From JAPWJZ01 sp041287865 (GTDB lineage: Bacteria > Pseudomonadota > Alphaproteobacteria > Micavibrionales > UBA2020): a DNA stretch of 64,000 nt. The notes under the pieces were generated by a model that was not told where the DNA came from, made no database searches, and worked only from the letters and a program-made list of their open reading frames with translations. How positions within the stretch are numbered: position 1 is the stretch's first letter; each line of letters begins with the position of its first letter. The stretch is taken from assembly GCA_041287865.1 (NCBI GenBank), contig JBGGMV010000008.1, positions 74,318 through 138,317 of the forward strand, read 5' to 3'. Made by a program: the position numbers and the translations under genes. Positions 7,889-15,997 of this stretch are shown piece after piece.

Positions 7889-10006
7889 ATGACAGGTGGC
7901 GGTAAAGGCAAGCGTCCAGCAGCATCGAGGTTCGCAGGCGACCGGATGACCGAAGACGCCGCAGAGGCGATGGTCGTCGCGGAAACCGTAACGCCGGATA
8001 AAAAAATCACCGCCGCGTTCAATACCAATATGGGCAAATGGGACCAGAGCCATAACCTCTTCTATCGCCTGAATACTTTCAGCGACGCCGAAATCAGGAA
8101 CGCCGACCTGCAGATGATCGCCGAGTTCCGCCAGATGCGCGGACAGGGCCTGTCGCGCCAGAGACTGACGCCCGAGGAAGTCGCCTTCCTGCGCGAAATC
8201 AAGGCGGACGCAGCTGACGAAGTGAAAAAACATCCCGGCCTGACGCAGGACGTCGCCGAGACTCTGGTGTTCGCCGCCCGCACCGTGGGGCTGGACCGCG
8301 CCGAATATGTGCAGAAACTGATCGACACCGACGGCAATATTCTGGGCCTGCCCGCCGACCAGGTGACCAAGGCCGGCCCGTCGAAATTCGACGTCAACAG
8401 CTGGCTCAAGGTCATCAAGCAGCATGGCGCCGAACACGGCCTCGGCTATTTCGCCGACAAGATCGACCTGAAGGAAGACGGCGGCCCCGCCAACCTCGTC
8501 GTTAACGTCGAAGATCCGCGCGTGCTGCGCCAGATTGTCGCGCTGCGTAACAACCCCCGCCTCTCCGCCATCATGGGCGCCCATGCGATCGAGGACGGCA
8601 AGGAACGCGAAGCCGCCGGCGGCGTGCAGCCCAAAGTCTGGTATCGCGGCGTCAATTATAATAACGATCCCGAAGTGCTGGAAAACCAGCGCAACCTGCA
8701 GGCGCTGGGCTTTGACATCGGCCCCCGCGCCGACGGCGTGAACGGCCCGCTCACCCTGGCCTCCACCCGCGAATTCATGCAGATGTACAACATCACCGAC
8801 AAGCAGCAGGCCAATGACAAGCTGGAGCAGGTGGTCAACGAAATGAAGGCCGTCGCCGGCGAATACGATTTCAACGGCAAGAAAGTGCCGCCGAAGCCGC
8901 CCGCCCGCCAGACGAAAACCCGCGCCGGCGCGCAGTTCAACGGCGCCGCCGCCGTGCCCGCCGTGCCGGAAACCTCGGTCGAGACCACGAATACCGTCAA
9001 GCTGTCGGTGAAGGACGCCTTCGCGCTGAAACTGGCCTCCGAAAAATCGAACATGCCCTTCGACACGCTGCTCCGCATCGTCATCGCCGAGCGCGCCTTC
9101 GAGCAGCAAGCAGGCAAGACCAGCCGCTCGCCCGGCCTGTTCCACATCAACGACGGTAACTGGCTGATGACCGTCGCGCAGCATGGCGAAAAATACGGCC
9201 TGGGCGACATCGTGAAGCAAATGAGCGTAACGAAAGACCCCGCCACCGGCAAGGTGACGCAGGTGATCGTCAACGACCCGATCATCCGCCAGCACATTCT
9301 TGATTTGCGCAAAGACCCCCGCGTTTCGGCCCTGATGGGCGCGGAGCGGGCGAAGGAATACCCGATCCAGCTCGACATCGCCGAAAGCTACCTCGGCATG
9401 AACGAGCAAAAGGACAATGCGGCGCTGCGCGGCTTCTTCAAAAAGGGCGGCATCACGCACGATCCGGCCTCGACCGCCTGGTGCGGCGTGTTCATCAACT
9501 CGGTGATGGACAGCCTTGGCCTGCCCAAGACGAACGGCGTCGCGGGCGCGCGCTCCTTCTCGAACGAGGAATACGGCACCGCCGTGATTACCGAAGCCAA
9601 CATGGCGAAGATAAAGACCCAGCCGACCGCGAAAAAGAACCAGCAACTCGCGGAACTGGCCGCCAATATCAAGCCGGGCGACATCGTGATGTTCCGCCGC
9701 AAGACCGAAGACGACCCGACCGGATCGTGGTCGGGCCACGTCGCCTTCATCAAGCGCGTCTATCAGGAGGGCGGCACCTGGAAGATCGACTATCTGGGCG
9801 GCAACCAGGGCGGCGGCGCCGGCCTTGGCGGCGGCTCGGCGCAGGGTGGCGCAGTTACCGTCGCCGAAGGCGTGTCGCTTGAAAACGTGCTGACCATCCG
9901 CCGTCCGCCTCCGATCCCGGGCCTGACCGAAGCGCTCAGGCTCGATGCGGCCTCCACCACGCCGCGCGCGACGACCCAACCGGCGGCACGTCCCCAGACT
10001 CCCTGA
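7889..10006 (+). CDS. Transglycosylase-like / CHAP-like amidase fusion, paralogue 3, no signal peptide
   Basis: 705 residues from the ATG at 7889 (a GTG six bases earlier is also in frame). There is no hydrophobic N-terminus. The order is an inactive transglycosylase-like copy (about 95-245), a peptidoglycan-binding-like domain (QALGFDIGPRADGVNGPLT), a diverged SLT domain that keeps Glu401 but reads AER instead of AES, then a new C-terminal domain from about residue 495. That domain has TAWCGVFIN (Cys532), SGHVAFI (His617) and LGGNQG, the pattern of the TIGR02594/CHAP-like cysteine peptidase-amidase group. The protein could cut both glycan and peptide bonds. It replaces the C-terminal module of its siblings. 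How it would leave the cytoplasm is not visible. Confidence 0.78.
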   Translation: MTGGGKGKRPAASRFAGDRMTEDAAEAMVVAETVTPDKKITAAFNTNMGKWDQSHNLFYRLNTFSDAEIRNADLQMIAEFRQMRGQGLSRQRLTPEEVAFLREIKADAADEVKKHPGLTQDVAETLVFAARTVGLDRAEYVQKLIDTDGNILGLPADQVTKAGPSKFDVNSWLKVIKQHGAEHGLGYFADKIDLKEDGGPANLVVNVEDPRVLRQIVALRNNPRLSAIMGAHAIEDGKEREAAGGVQPKVWYRGVNYNNDPEVLENQRNLQALGFDIGPRADGVNGPLTLASTREFMQMYNITDKQQANDKLEQVVNEMKAVAGEYDFNGKKVPPKPPARQTKTRAGAQFNGAAAVPAVPETSVETTNTVKLSVKDAFALKLASEKSNMPFDTLLRIVIAERAFEQQAGKTSRSPGLFHINDGNWLMTVAQHGEKYGLGDIVKQMSVTKDPATGKVTQVIVNDPIIRQHILDLRKDPRVSALMGAERAKEYPIQLDIAESYLGMNEQKDNAALRGFFKKGGITHDPASTAWCGVFINSVMDSLGLPKTNGVAGARSFSNEEYGTAVITEANMAKIKTQPTAKKNQQLAELAANIKPGDIVMFRRKTEDDPTGSWSGHVAFIKRVYQEGGTWKIDYLGGNQGGGAGLGGGSAQGGAVTVAEGVSLENVLTIRRPPPIPGLTEALRLDAASTTPRATTQPAARPQTP

Positions 10007-10026
10007 TTTAAAGGATATAACGCGAC

Positions 10027-11649
10027 ATGACTGGCGAACCGGACGATAAAAAACCATCCAAGTTCCGCGGTCACGGCCATGAACCCGCGCCGGGCGCGAA
10101 GCTGCAGACCAAGCCGCCGCCTGCGCCCAACGCCTCAAAATTCGCGCCCGCTTTCCAGACGGATGAGGAAAAGAAGAACAACATCTTCTATTCCCAAACC
10201 AAGCAGGCGATCCGCGAATTCCGCGCCATGGCCGGCAACGAGAACGCACGCGGGCCGCTGAGCCGCGAAGAACAGAAATACATCCGCGAGCTGCTGAACG
10301 AAGCCAAGGGCGACGTGAAGAAATACAAGATTCCGCTCGAGGTTGCGGCCTCGCTGCGCTTCGCCTCGAAGGAAGCACGCGTCGACCACACCGAATTCAT
10401 GCAGCGCATGATCGAAACCGACGGCAATATCTCGCGCGCCGACCCCGGTGGCATCATGAAAACCGGGCCGTTCAAATTCAACGTGCCCACCTGGCTTTAC
10501 ATGATGAAGACCCACGGTCCCGAACACGGGCTGGATTATTTCGCCGGCAAGATCAGCATCGAGCACAAGAACGGTTATGTGACCGCCGAAGTGAAGGACC
10601 CCGCCGTCCTGCGCGAGATTATATCCCTGCGCGACAACCCGCGCGTCTCGGCCATGATGGGCGCGGAATACCTGAAGCACCAGAGCGAGCTGCCGGTGAT
10701 CACCTATCCCGGCGCGACGCTGGTATCCGACCCCAAGACCAAGACGGAGCAGGAAAATCTGATGACACTGGGCTTCGACCTCGGCATTCGCGGCGCGGAC
10801 GGCATTCCCGGCCCGCTGACGCAGGCCGCGCGCACCGAATTCCAGCAGATGAACGGGCCGCTATTGACGGCGGGCGCCGCGCCCAAGCCGCTCGACCAGA
10901 TGATCGCCGACGCCGCCACGCAGGCGAAAGCGGATTCGGACTCTTTCTCTACCCCCAAGCGCAAGATATCGCCCGCAGATACCTTTGGCATCCGCCACGC
11001 TGCGAAAGTGACGGGGCAGGATTTCGGCTTCATGATGGAGCTGGCGCAGGCGGAAAGCGGATTTAAAACCGAGGTCAAGGCCAGCACCAGTTCGGCCACC
11101 GGCCTTTACCAGTTTATAGACAGCACATGGCTGATCGAGCTGCACCGCCACGGCGAGAAATACGGCCTGGGCGATATCGTCAAGCAGATCGAGGTCAAGA
11201 AGAACAAGGCGGGCGACATCATCGACGCCGATATCCGCGACCCGATGCTGAAGAAATACGCGCTCGACCTGCGCGCCGACCCGCGCATCAACTCGCTGAT
11301 GGGCGCGGAGTTCGTGAAGGAGAACAAGGAAATCCTTGCCGCCGCGCTGCCCAAGAAAGATCTGAACCGCACCGATCAATACCTCGCGCACTTCATGGGC
11401 TCGGGCGGCGCGGTCGACTTCCTCTCGGCGATGAAGAAAACGCCGGATAGCTCGGCCGCCGATAAATTCCCGAACGAGGCAAAATCAAACCCCGGCGTGT
11501 TCCAGAAGCCGGACGGCACAGATCGCTCGCTGAAAGAGGTCTACGACTTCTTCATGAAGAAATTCTACACGCAGGATTTCGACAACGCGAAAGCGCCGAA
11601 AGACCCAAAACCGGCCGTAACGCCCGTCAAGCCCAAGGCAAAACACTAA
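10027..11649 (+). CDS. Lytic transglycosylase-like protein, paralogue 4, no signal peptide
   Basis: 540 residues. The ATG lies 12 bases after an AAAGGA site and 20 bases after paralogue 3, so the two are an operon. The N-terminus is Pro/Lys-rich and hydrophilic, with no signal peptide. It has an inactive transglycosylase-like copy (motif position QRMIETDGN, about 95-225), a peptidoglycan-binding-like stretch (TLGFDLGIRGADGIPGPLT), and an intact SLT domain with AES, probable catalytic Glu343 and GLYQFIDSTW. The C-terminal module is shared with paralogues 1 and 2. The lack of an export signal with an intact active site suggests release by a specialised secretion system or lysis; this is inference. 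Confidence 0.8.
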   Translation: MTGEPDDKKPSKFRGHGHEPAPGAKLQTKPPPAPNASKFAPAFQTDEEKKNNIFYSQTKQAIREFRAMAGNENARGPLSREEQKYIRELLNEAKGDVKKYKIPLEVAASLRFASKEARVDHTEFMQRMIETDGNISRADPGGIMKTGPFKFNVPTWLYMMKTHGPEHGLDYFAGKISIEHKNGYVTAEVKDPAVLREIISLRDNPRVSAMMGAEYLKHQSELPVITYPGATLVSDPKTKTEQENLMTLGFDLGIRGADGIPGPLTQAARTEFQQMNGPLLTAGAAPKPLDQMIADAATQAKADSDSFSTPKRKISPADTFGIRHAAKVTGQDFGFMMELAQAESGFKTEVKASTSSATGLYQFIDSTWLIELHRHGEKYGLGDIVKQIEVKKNKAGDIIDADIRDPMLKKYALDLRADPRINSLMGAEFVKENKEILAAALPKKDLNRTDQYLAHFMGSGGAVDFLSAMKKTPDSSAADKFPNEAKSNPGVFQKPDGTDRSLKEVYDFFMKKFYTQDFDNAKAPKDPKPAVTPVKPKAKH

Positions 11650-11653
11650 TCGC

Positions 11654-14521
11654 TTATGCTGCAGCCGACTTTTGCTCTCGCGTCAGCACGCTTGCGCATC
11701 TTGCGCAGGCGCCGGGGTGTTTCGCATCCTTGCCGACATCGGTGGTGTATTTCCAGCAACGGCCGCATTTCTCGCCCTCGGCCTTGCCGAAGACGACGGC
11801 GATGCCTTCCACGCCCTGCAGCGTGAAGGCGTCTTTGGGCGCAGCCCCCGCAGTGACTTCAACGCCCGAGGTGATGCAAACGTCGGCGAAACCGATGCTT
11901 TGCAGCACGCCCGCAAGGGCCGTATCGGCCACATAGACTTTCGGTGCAGCTTCCAGCGAAGCGCCGATCTGCTTTTCCGCGCGCTTGATTTCGAGCGCGC
12001 CGGTAACGACGCTGCGCGCCGCCGCGATCTGCTCCCACGTCTTCGCAAGGCCTGCGTTTTCCCATTCCTTGGGCGCAACGGGCATGACGGAGAGGTGGAT
12101 GCTTTCTTTGGTATCTTCCAGCGTCAGGCCCTTGTACGAGAGCCATGCTTCCTCGGTCGTGTAGACGAGGATGGGTGAGAGCCAATGGACAAGATGGTTG
12201 AACACATGGTCGAGCACCGTCAGCACGGCCTTGCGCTTCTGGCTGTCGAGCGCTTCGCAGTACAGCGTGTCTTTGCAGACGTCGAAGTAGAAGGCCGACA
12301 AGTCACGTGCGCAGAAGTTATGCACGACGGTCGAAAGCTTCAGGAAATCGAATTCCGCGATGCACTGACGCACCGTGGCGTCAATTTCATAGAGGCGATG
12401 CAAAACCCATTTGTCGAAGTCGCCGAGGTCTTTGTAAGCCAAACGATCCGCATGCGTGAAGCCCGTGACCGAGCCCAGCAGGTAGCAGAAGGTATTGCGC
12501 ACGCGGCGGTAGATATCGACATGGCCAGAGAGGATGTTTTCGCCGAACTTGATGTCTTCGGTGTAATCCGAACCCGCGACCCAGAGGCGCATGACGTCCG
12601 CGCCGTATTTTTCCATGAGCGCGTTGGGCGAGGTGACGTTGCCCGTGCTCTTGGACATTTTGTAGCCTTTTTCGTCGAGGATAAAGCCGTGCGTGAGCAC
12701 TGCCTTGAACGGCGCATCGCCGCGCGTGCCGCAACCGACAAGCAATGACGACTGGAACCAGCCGCGATGCTGGTCGGAGCCTTCGAGGTACAGATCGGCG
12801 GGGCGATAAAGGTCAGGACGGTTTTCGAGCACGAAGCCCTGCGTCGATCCCGATTCAAACCAGACGTCGATGATATCGCGCACCTGTTCGTAATCGTCGG
12901 CGTTATAGCCGGAGCCAAGGAAGTCGCTTGCGGGCCTTGCGAACCATGCGTCGGAGCCTTCCTTGTGGAAGATATCGATGATGGTTTTCAAAACCTTTTC
13001 ATCGCGCAGGGGCTCGCCGGTTTTCCTGTTCACGAAGATGGCGATGGGTACGCCCCAGGTGCGCTGGCGCGAGACACACCAGTCGCCGCGCTGCTCCACC
13101 ATGGCCGCGATGCGGTTTTCGCCACGCGCGGGATACCATTTGGTCTTCTTGATTTCCTCCAGCGCCTTCTTGCGCAGGTCGTTCTTCTCCATCGAGATAA
13201 ACCACTGAGGCGTGTTGCGGAAGATAACGGGGGCTTTGGAGCGCCAGCTATGCGGATAGCTGTGCTGGATCTGGTTTTTCGCGACGAGGTTGCCGTTTTC
13301 GATGATCGCGTTCATCACGAATTTATTCGCGGGGCCCTTCTTGCCCTCGGCGGTATAGACGGGCACGCCGGCAAATAAAGGAACAGTATCAAAATAGGTG
13401 CCGTCGCCCTTGACGGTATGCGGCACTTCGATGTGGTTTTTCAGGCCGAGGCGATAGTCGTCCTCGCCATGGCCCGGCGCGATATGGACGAAGCCCGTAC
13501 CGGCGTCGGTGGTGACAAAATCGCCCTCCAGCATCGGCACGTCGAATTCGTAGCCTTTGCCGTTCAGCGGGTGCTTGCAGATTGTGCCTGCGAAGGCTTC
13601 GCCTTTGACGGGGCCAGCCTCCATCTCCGCAGTAACCTTGGTGTTCTTGATGAAGTCGGTCAGCGTCTGCGCGCAGATGATGAATTTATCGCCGATCTTC
13701 AGGAAGGATTCATCGGGCACGGTTTTGACCGTCACCATGATGTAATCGAGATCCTTGCCATAGGCCACGGCGCGGTTGCCGGGCAGAGTCCAGGGCGTGG
13801 TCGTCCAGATAACGACAGATGCGCCATCAAACGCCGCGGGGAAATTCGCGCCCTTGGTCTTGACGGGGAATTTCACCCATGCGGTATCGGACGTCACGTC
13901 TTTGTATTCAACTTCCGCTTCCGCCAGCGCGGTTTGTTCGGGCACCGACCACATGACGGGTTTCGAGCCGCGATAGAGGCCGCCGTTCAGCAGGAATTTG
14001 TGGATCTCGGCCGCGATGGTCGCTTCGGATGAATTGTGCATGGTGCTGTAATAATTTTTCCAGTCGCCCATCACGCCGACACGCTGGAATTCCTGGTTCT
14101 GGATATCCGTCCAGCCCTGCGCGAAGGCGCGGCATTCGGCGCGGAATTGCACAACGTCGTTGTCGTTTTTCTTCTTGCCTTCGGCGCGGTATTTTTCCTC
14201 GATCTTCCATTCGATGGGCAGGCCGTGGCAATCCCAGCCGGGCACCAGCAGCGCATCCTTGCCCACCGCCTGCTGGCTGCGCGTCACGAAATCTTTCAGC
14301 GTCTTCGACAGCAGGTGGCCGAGGTGGATATGGCCGTTGGCAAACGGAGGGCCAAAGTGGAGGAGAAACTTCTCGCGCCCGCTACTGGCCGCGCGCTGCT
14401 TTTTATAGAGCTCCATCTGCTCCCAGCGTTTCTGGATCTTCGGTTCCAGCTGCGCCAAACCCGCACGGCGCGGGAAATCGGTTTTCGGCAGGTGGATGGT
14501 GTCTCCGTATTCGGCGGTCAT
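11654..14521 (-). CDS. ileS: Isoleucyl-tRNA synthetase
   Basis: 955-residue class Ia synthetase that charges tRNA-Ile. The HIGH signature reads GHIHLGHLL and the KMSKS loop YKMSKSTGNV. The C-terminal zinc finger is intact (CGRCWKY...CARCASVL), placing it with the bacterial-type enzymes. The start at 14521 gives the family's usual N-terminus (DTIHLPKTDFPRRAGLAQLEP) after a GGAG site; the open frame extends further upstream without support. It converges with transglycosylase paralogue 4, only four bases from its stop. The usual alphaproteobacterial neighbour lspA is absent. Confidence 0.98.
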   Translation of the reverse strand: MTAEYGDTIHLPKTDFPRRAGLAQLEPKIQKRWEQMELYKKQRAASSGREKFLLHFGPPFANGHIHLGHLLSKTLKDFVTRSQQAVGKDALLVPGWDCHGLPIEWKIEEKYRAEGKKKNDNDVVQFRAECRAFAQGWTDIQNQEFQRVGVMGDWKNYYSTMHNSSEATIAAEIHKFLLNGGLYRGSKPVMWSVPEQTALAEAEVEYKDVTSDTAWVKFPVKTKGANFPAAFDGASVVIWTTTPWTLPGNRAVAYGKDLDYIMVTVKTVPDESFLKIGDKFIICAQTLTDFIKNTKVTAEMEAGPVKGEAFAGTICKHPLNGKGYEFDVPMLEGDFVTTDAGTGFVHIAPGHGEDDYRLGLKNHIEVPHTVKGDGTYFDTVPLFAGVPVYTAEGKKGPANKFVMNAIIENGNLVAKNQIQHSYPHSWRSKAPVIFRNTPQWFISMEKNDLRKKALEEIKKTKWYPARGENRIAAMVEQRGDWCVSRQRTWGVPIAIFVNRKTGEPLRDEKVLKTIIDIFHKEGSDAWFARPASDFLGSGYNADDYEQVRDIIDVWFESGSTQGFVLENRPDLYRPADLYLEGSDQHRGWFQSSLLVGCGTRGDAPFKAVLTHGFILDEKGYKMSKSTGNVTSPNALMEKYGADVMRLWVAGSDYTEDIKFGENILSGHVDIYRRVRNTFCYLLGSVTGFTHADRLAYKDLGDFDKWVLHRLYEIDATVRQCIAEFDFLKLSTVVHNFCARDLSAFYFDVCKDTLYCEALDSQKRKAVLTVLDHVFNHLVHWLSPILVYTTEEAWLSYKGLTLEDTKESIHLSVMPVAPKEWENAGLAKTWEQIAAARSVVTGALEIKRAEKQIGASLEAAPKVYVADTALAGVLQSIGFADVCITSGVEVTAGAAPKDAFTLQGVEGIAVVFGKAEGEKCGRCWKYTTDVGKDAKHPGACARCASVLTREQKSAAA

Positions 14522-14605
14522 GATGGCTTTCTCCAAAAAATATCTCCGTAAAATAGCGATTCCATTAGCTTTACCGCAAGGTTTTCCTGCCTCGGCAGCT
14601 AATGT

Positions 14606-14634
14606 TTGACATAATAACCCGTAACTGCTACAAC
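14606..14634 (+). promoter_or_regulatory. Promoter, TTGACATAA type
   Basis: TTGACA (14606-14611), 17-bp spacer, TACAAC (14629-14634). The -35 is extended by TAATAA as at several other promoters in the window. It drives the gene at 14656. Confidence 0.55.
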
Positions 14635-14655
14635 CTACGGTCAAAGGAGACCGCC

Positions 14656-15210
14656 ATGACCAGCCTGCGCGAGAGATTTGCCGATGCCGAAAAACAGCAA
14701 AGCCTGCCCAAGAAGGCCTATAACCAGCTGCATGGCCTGAGCGGCGAACTCGCCGCCTTTGCCAGCGGCCTGCCCAAGGCGATCGAGGACCTGGTGATCA
14801 GGGCCGAAGCCGGGCAACCCACATATACCCTCACCTGCTCCCCTTCGCTGCGCGTGGTGTTCAAGACCGGCTATTACGCGCCGTACTTACTGGATGACAA
14901 CGGCCGCCGCGAATTTCCCGGCCACGACGAAATGCAGGATCTGCAGGGCTTCCGCAAGCTGCTGGACACCTGCGCCAATCCGGCGGTCGATGTCTGCGTG
15001 CGCATGGCTTTTTCAAGGCCCAGCATCCACCGCAGTGAACTTGCACTGACCGTCGACATCAACCTGAAAGAAGCCTTTGCCGCCAGCACCTTCTCTACGC
15101 GCGGTGCAGGCGGGCAGGAGGAGCGCCACGCAATCGGCGCGGATTACATCGCCGCGCAGCAGAAGCCGTTCAAGGCGCCTGCCGTGCTCTCGCTGCAGAA
15201 CAAGACCTGA
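14656..15210 (+). CDS. Protein of unknown function
   Basis: 184 residues. The start is chosen at the ATG 14656 because AAAGGAGACC precedes it; an upstream in-frame ATG at 14602 lies within the promoter. No signal peptide or membrane segment. The body is mixed and globular (TYTLTCSPSLRVVFKTGYYAPYL; then VRMAFSRPSIHRSELALTVD). The C-terminus, QKPFKAP-AVLSLQNKT, resembles but does not strictly fit the seven-residue C-terminal motif described in the findings. I do not recognise a family. Confidence 0.7.
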   Translation: MTSLRERFADAEKQQSLPKKAYNQLHGLSGELAAFASGLPKAIEDLVIRAEAGQPTYTLTCSPSLRVVFKTGYYAPYLLDDNGRREFPGHDEMQDLQGFRKLLDTCANPAVDVCVRMAFSRPSIHRSELALTVDINLKEAFAASTFSTRGAGGQEERHAIGADYIAAQQKPFKAPAVLSLQNKT

Positions 15211-15230
15211 AATCTTCAGATATTTGAAAA

Positions 15231-15461
15231 TTAGCGCGCAGGCGCTGCGTTCGTCTGCTCGTCACGCACGCGGGGCAGCACATACTGCTCGCCGGCCAGC
15301 GTGGCGCGGATATTGGCCGAGACGTATTCGGCGAAGGCGCGTTGTTCGGCGGTGGTCTTCAGGGTGCGCGATACTTTCACCACAGGCGCTTCGGCCAGCG
15401 CGGGCGCGGCCAGCAGTGCGATCAGCGCAGTGATAACGATGGATGAATAAAGCGTTTTCAT
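15231..15461 (-). CDS. Small secreted protein of unknown function
   Basis: 76 residues. The signal peptide spans about residues 1-23 (AAPALAEA) and the mature part is about 53 residues with one predicted amphipathic helix (AEQRAFAEYVSANIRATLAG). The start at 15461 is preferred because the upstream in-frame ATG at 15503 falls inside the -10 box of the gene's own promoter. No cysteines, so not a lipoprotein. Probably periplasmic. It converges with the gene at 14656. Confidence 0.65.
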   Translation of the reverse strand: MKTLYSSIVITALIALLAAPALAEAPVVKVSRTLKTTAEQRAFAEYVSANIRATLAGEQYVLPRVRDEQTNAAPAR

Positions 15462-15501
15462 GTTCAGGATACTACCCCTCTTGATGCCCCAACGGCAAGG
15501 C

Positions 15502-15530
15502 ATACTAGGCCCGATGCAGCATTATGTCAA
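15502..15530 (-). promoter_or_regulatory. Promoter, TTGACATAATG type
   Basis: On the minus strand: TTGACA (15530-15525), 17-bp spacer starting TAATG, TAGTAT (15507-15502). It drives the small secreted protein gene. Confidence 0.65.
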
Positions 15531-15560
15531 GACAAGGTTTAGACCTGATATATAAGGATT

Positions 15561-15995
15561 TTATTGGCCGGGCGGCTTGAATTTGATCGGTTTCATCGCC
15601 TTTGTGTCAGCTTGCGTGGGCGCGCCGTCCCTGCACCAGCTGTCGAGCGCGTCCTGCCGCGCCTTCAGCGCCTTCGCCAGTTGCGACTTCATCGAGCTGG
15701 CGGCGACGGAAAAGGCGAGGCGATGATCGCCCGCTTCCTTCGACAGGCGCTGCGCAACCTCCTGCGACAGGATGAAATCACGCTCCACCTTGTGCGTGCG
15801 GCCCTGCGCATCGAACTTCCAGCCGCTGACGTTCACAATTGCCACGGCGGTTTTCGCATCCGCATCGATTTCGATGTCCTTGAGCAGAATGCGCTGCTCG
15901 GGCGGCTGGCTGCCGCCGCCGCGCATAACGGGGCCATTGCCGCGCTGGTCGAGCACGGCGAGGACTTCTTCGACGGTGGAAAGTTTTGCGGCCAT
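15561..15995 (-). CDS. Unknown protein with C-terminal MKPIKFK motif
   Basis: 144 residues, cytosolic by appearance. The N-terminal half is beta-rich (ILLKDIEIDADAKTAVAIVN, VSGWKFDAQGRTHKVERDF) and resembles a small lipocalin-like or storage-fold protein, but no family is recognised. A helix (SSMKSQLAKALKARQDALDSW) follows. The tail ends MKPIKFK-PPGQ, one of nine occurrences of the shared C-terminal motif. It starts two bases after the stop of the gene at 15998-17152, so both are one operon behind the promoter at 17183-17211. Confidence 0.72.
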   Translation of the reverse strand: MAAKLSTVEEVLAVLDQRGNGPVMRGGGSQPPEQRILLKDIEIDADAKTAVAIVNVSGWKFDAQGRTHKVERDFILSQEVAQRLSKEAGDHRLAFSVAASSMKSQLAKALKARQDALDSWCRDGAPTQADTKAMKPIKFKPPGQ

Positions 15996-15997
15996 GG

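Noticed and set aside
7868..10378. 836-codon minus-strand frame opposite the third transglycosylase paralogue
   Set aside because: High GC opens antisense frames; it spans two real genes, and its translation is His/Arg/Gly-rich without domains.
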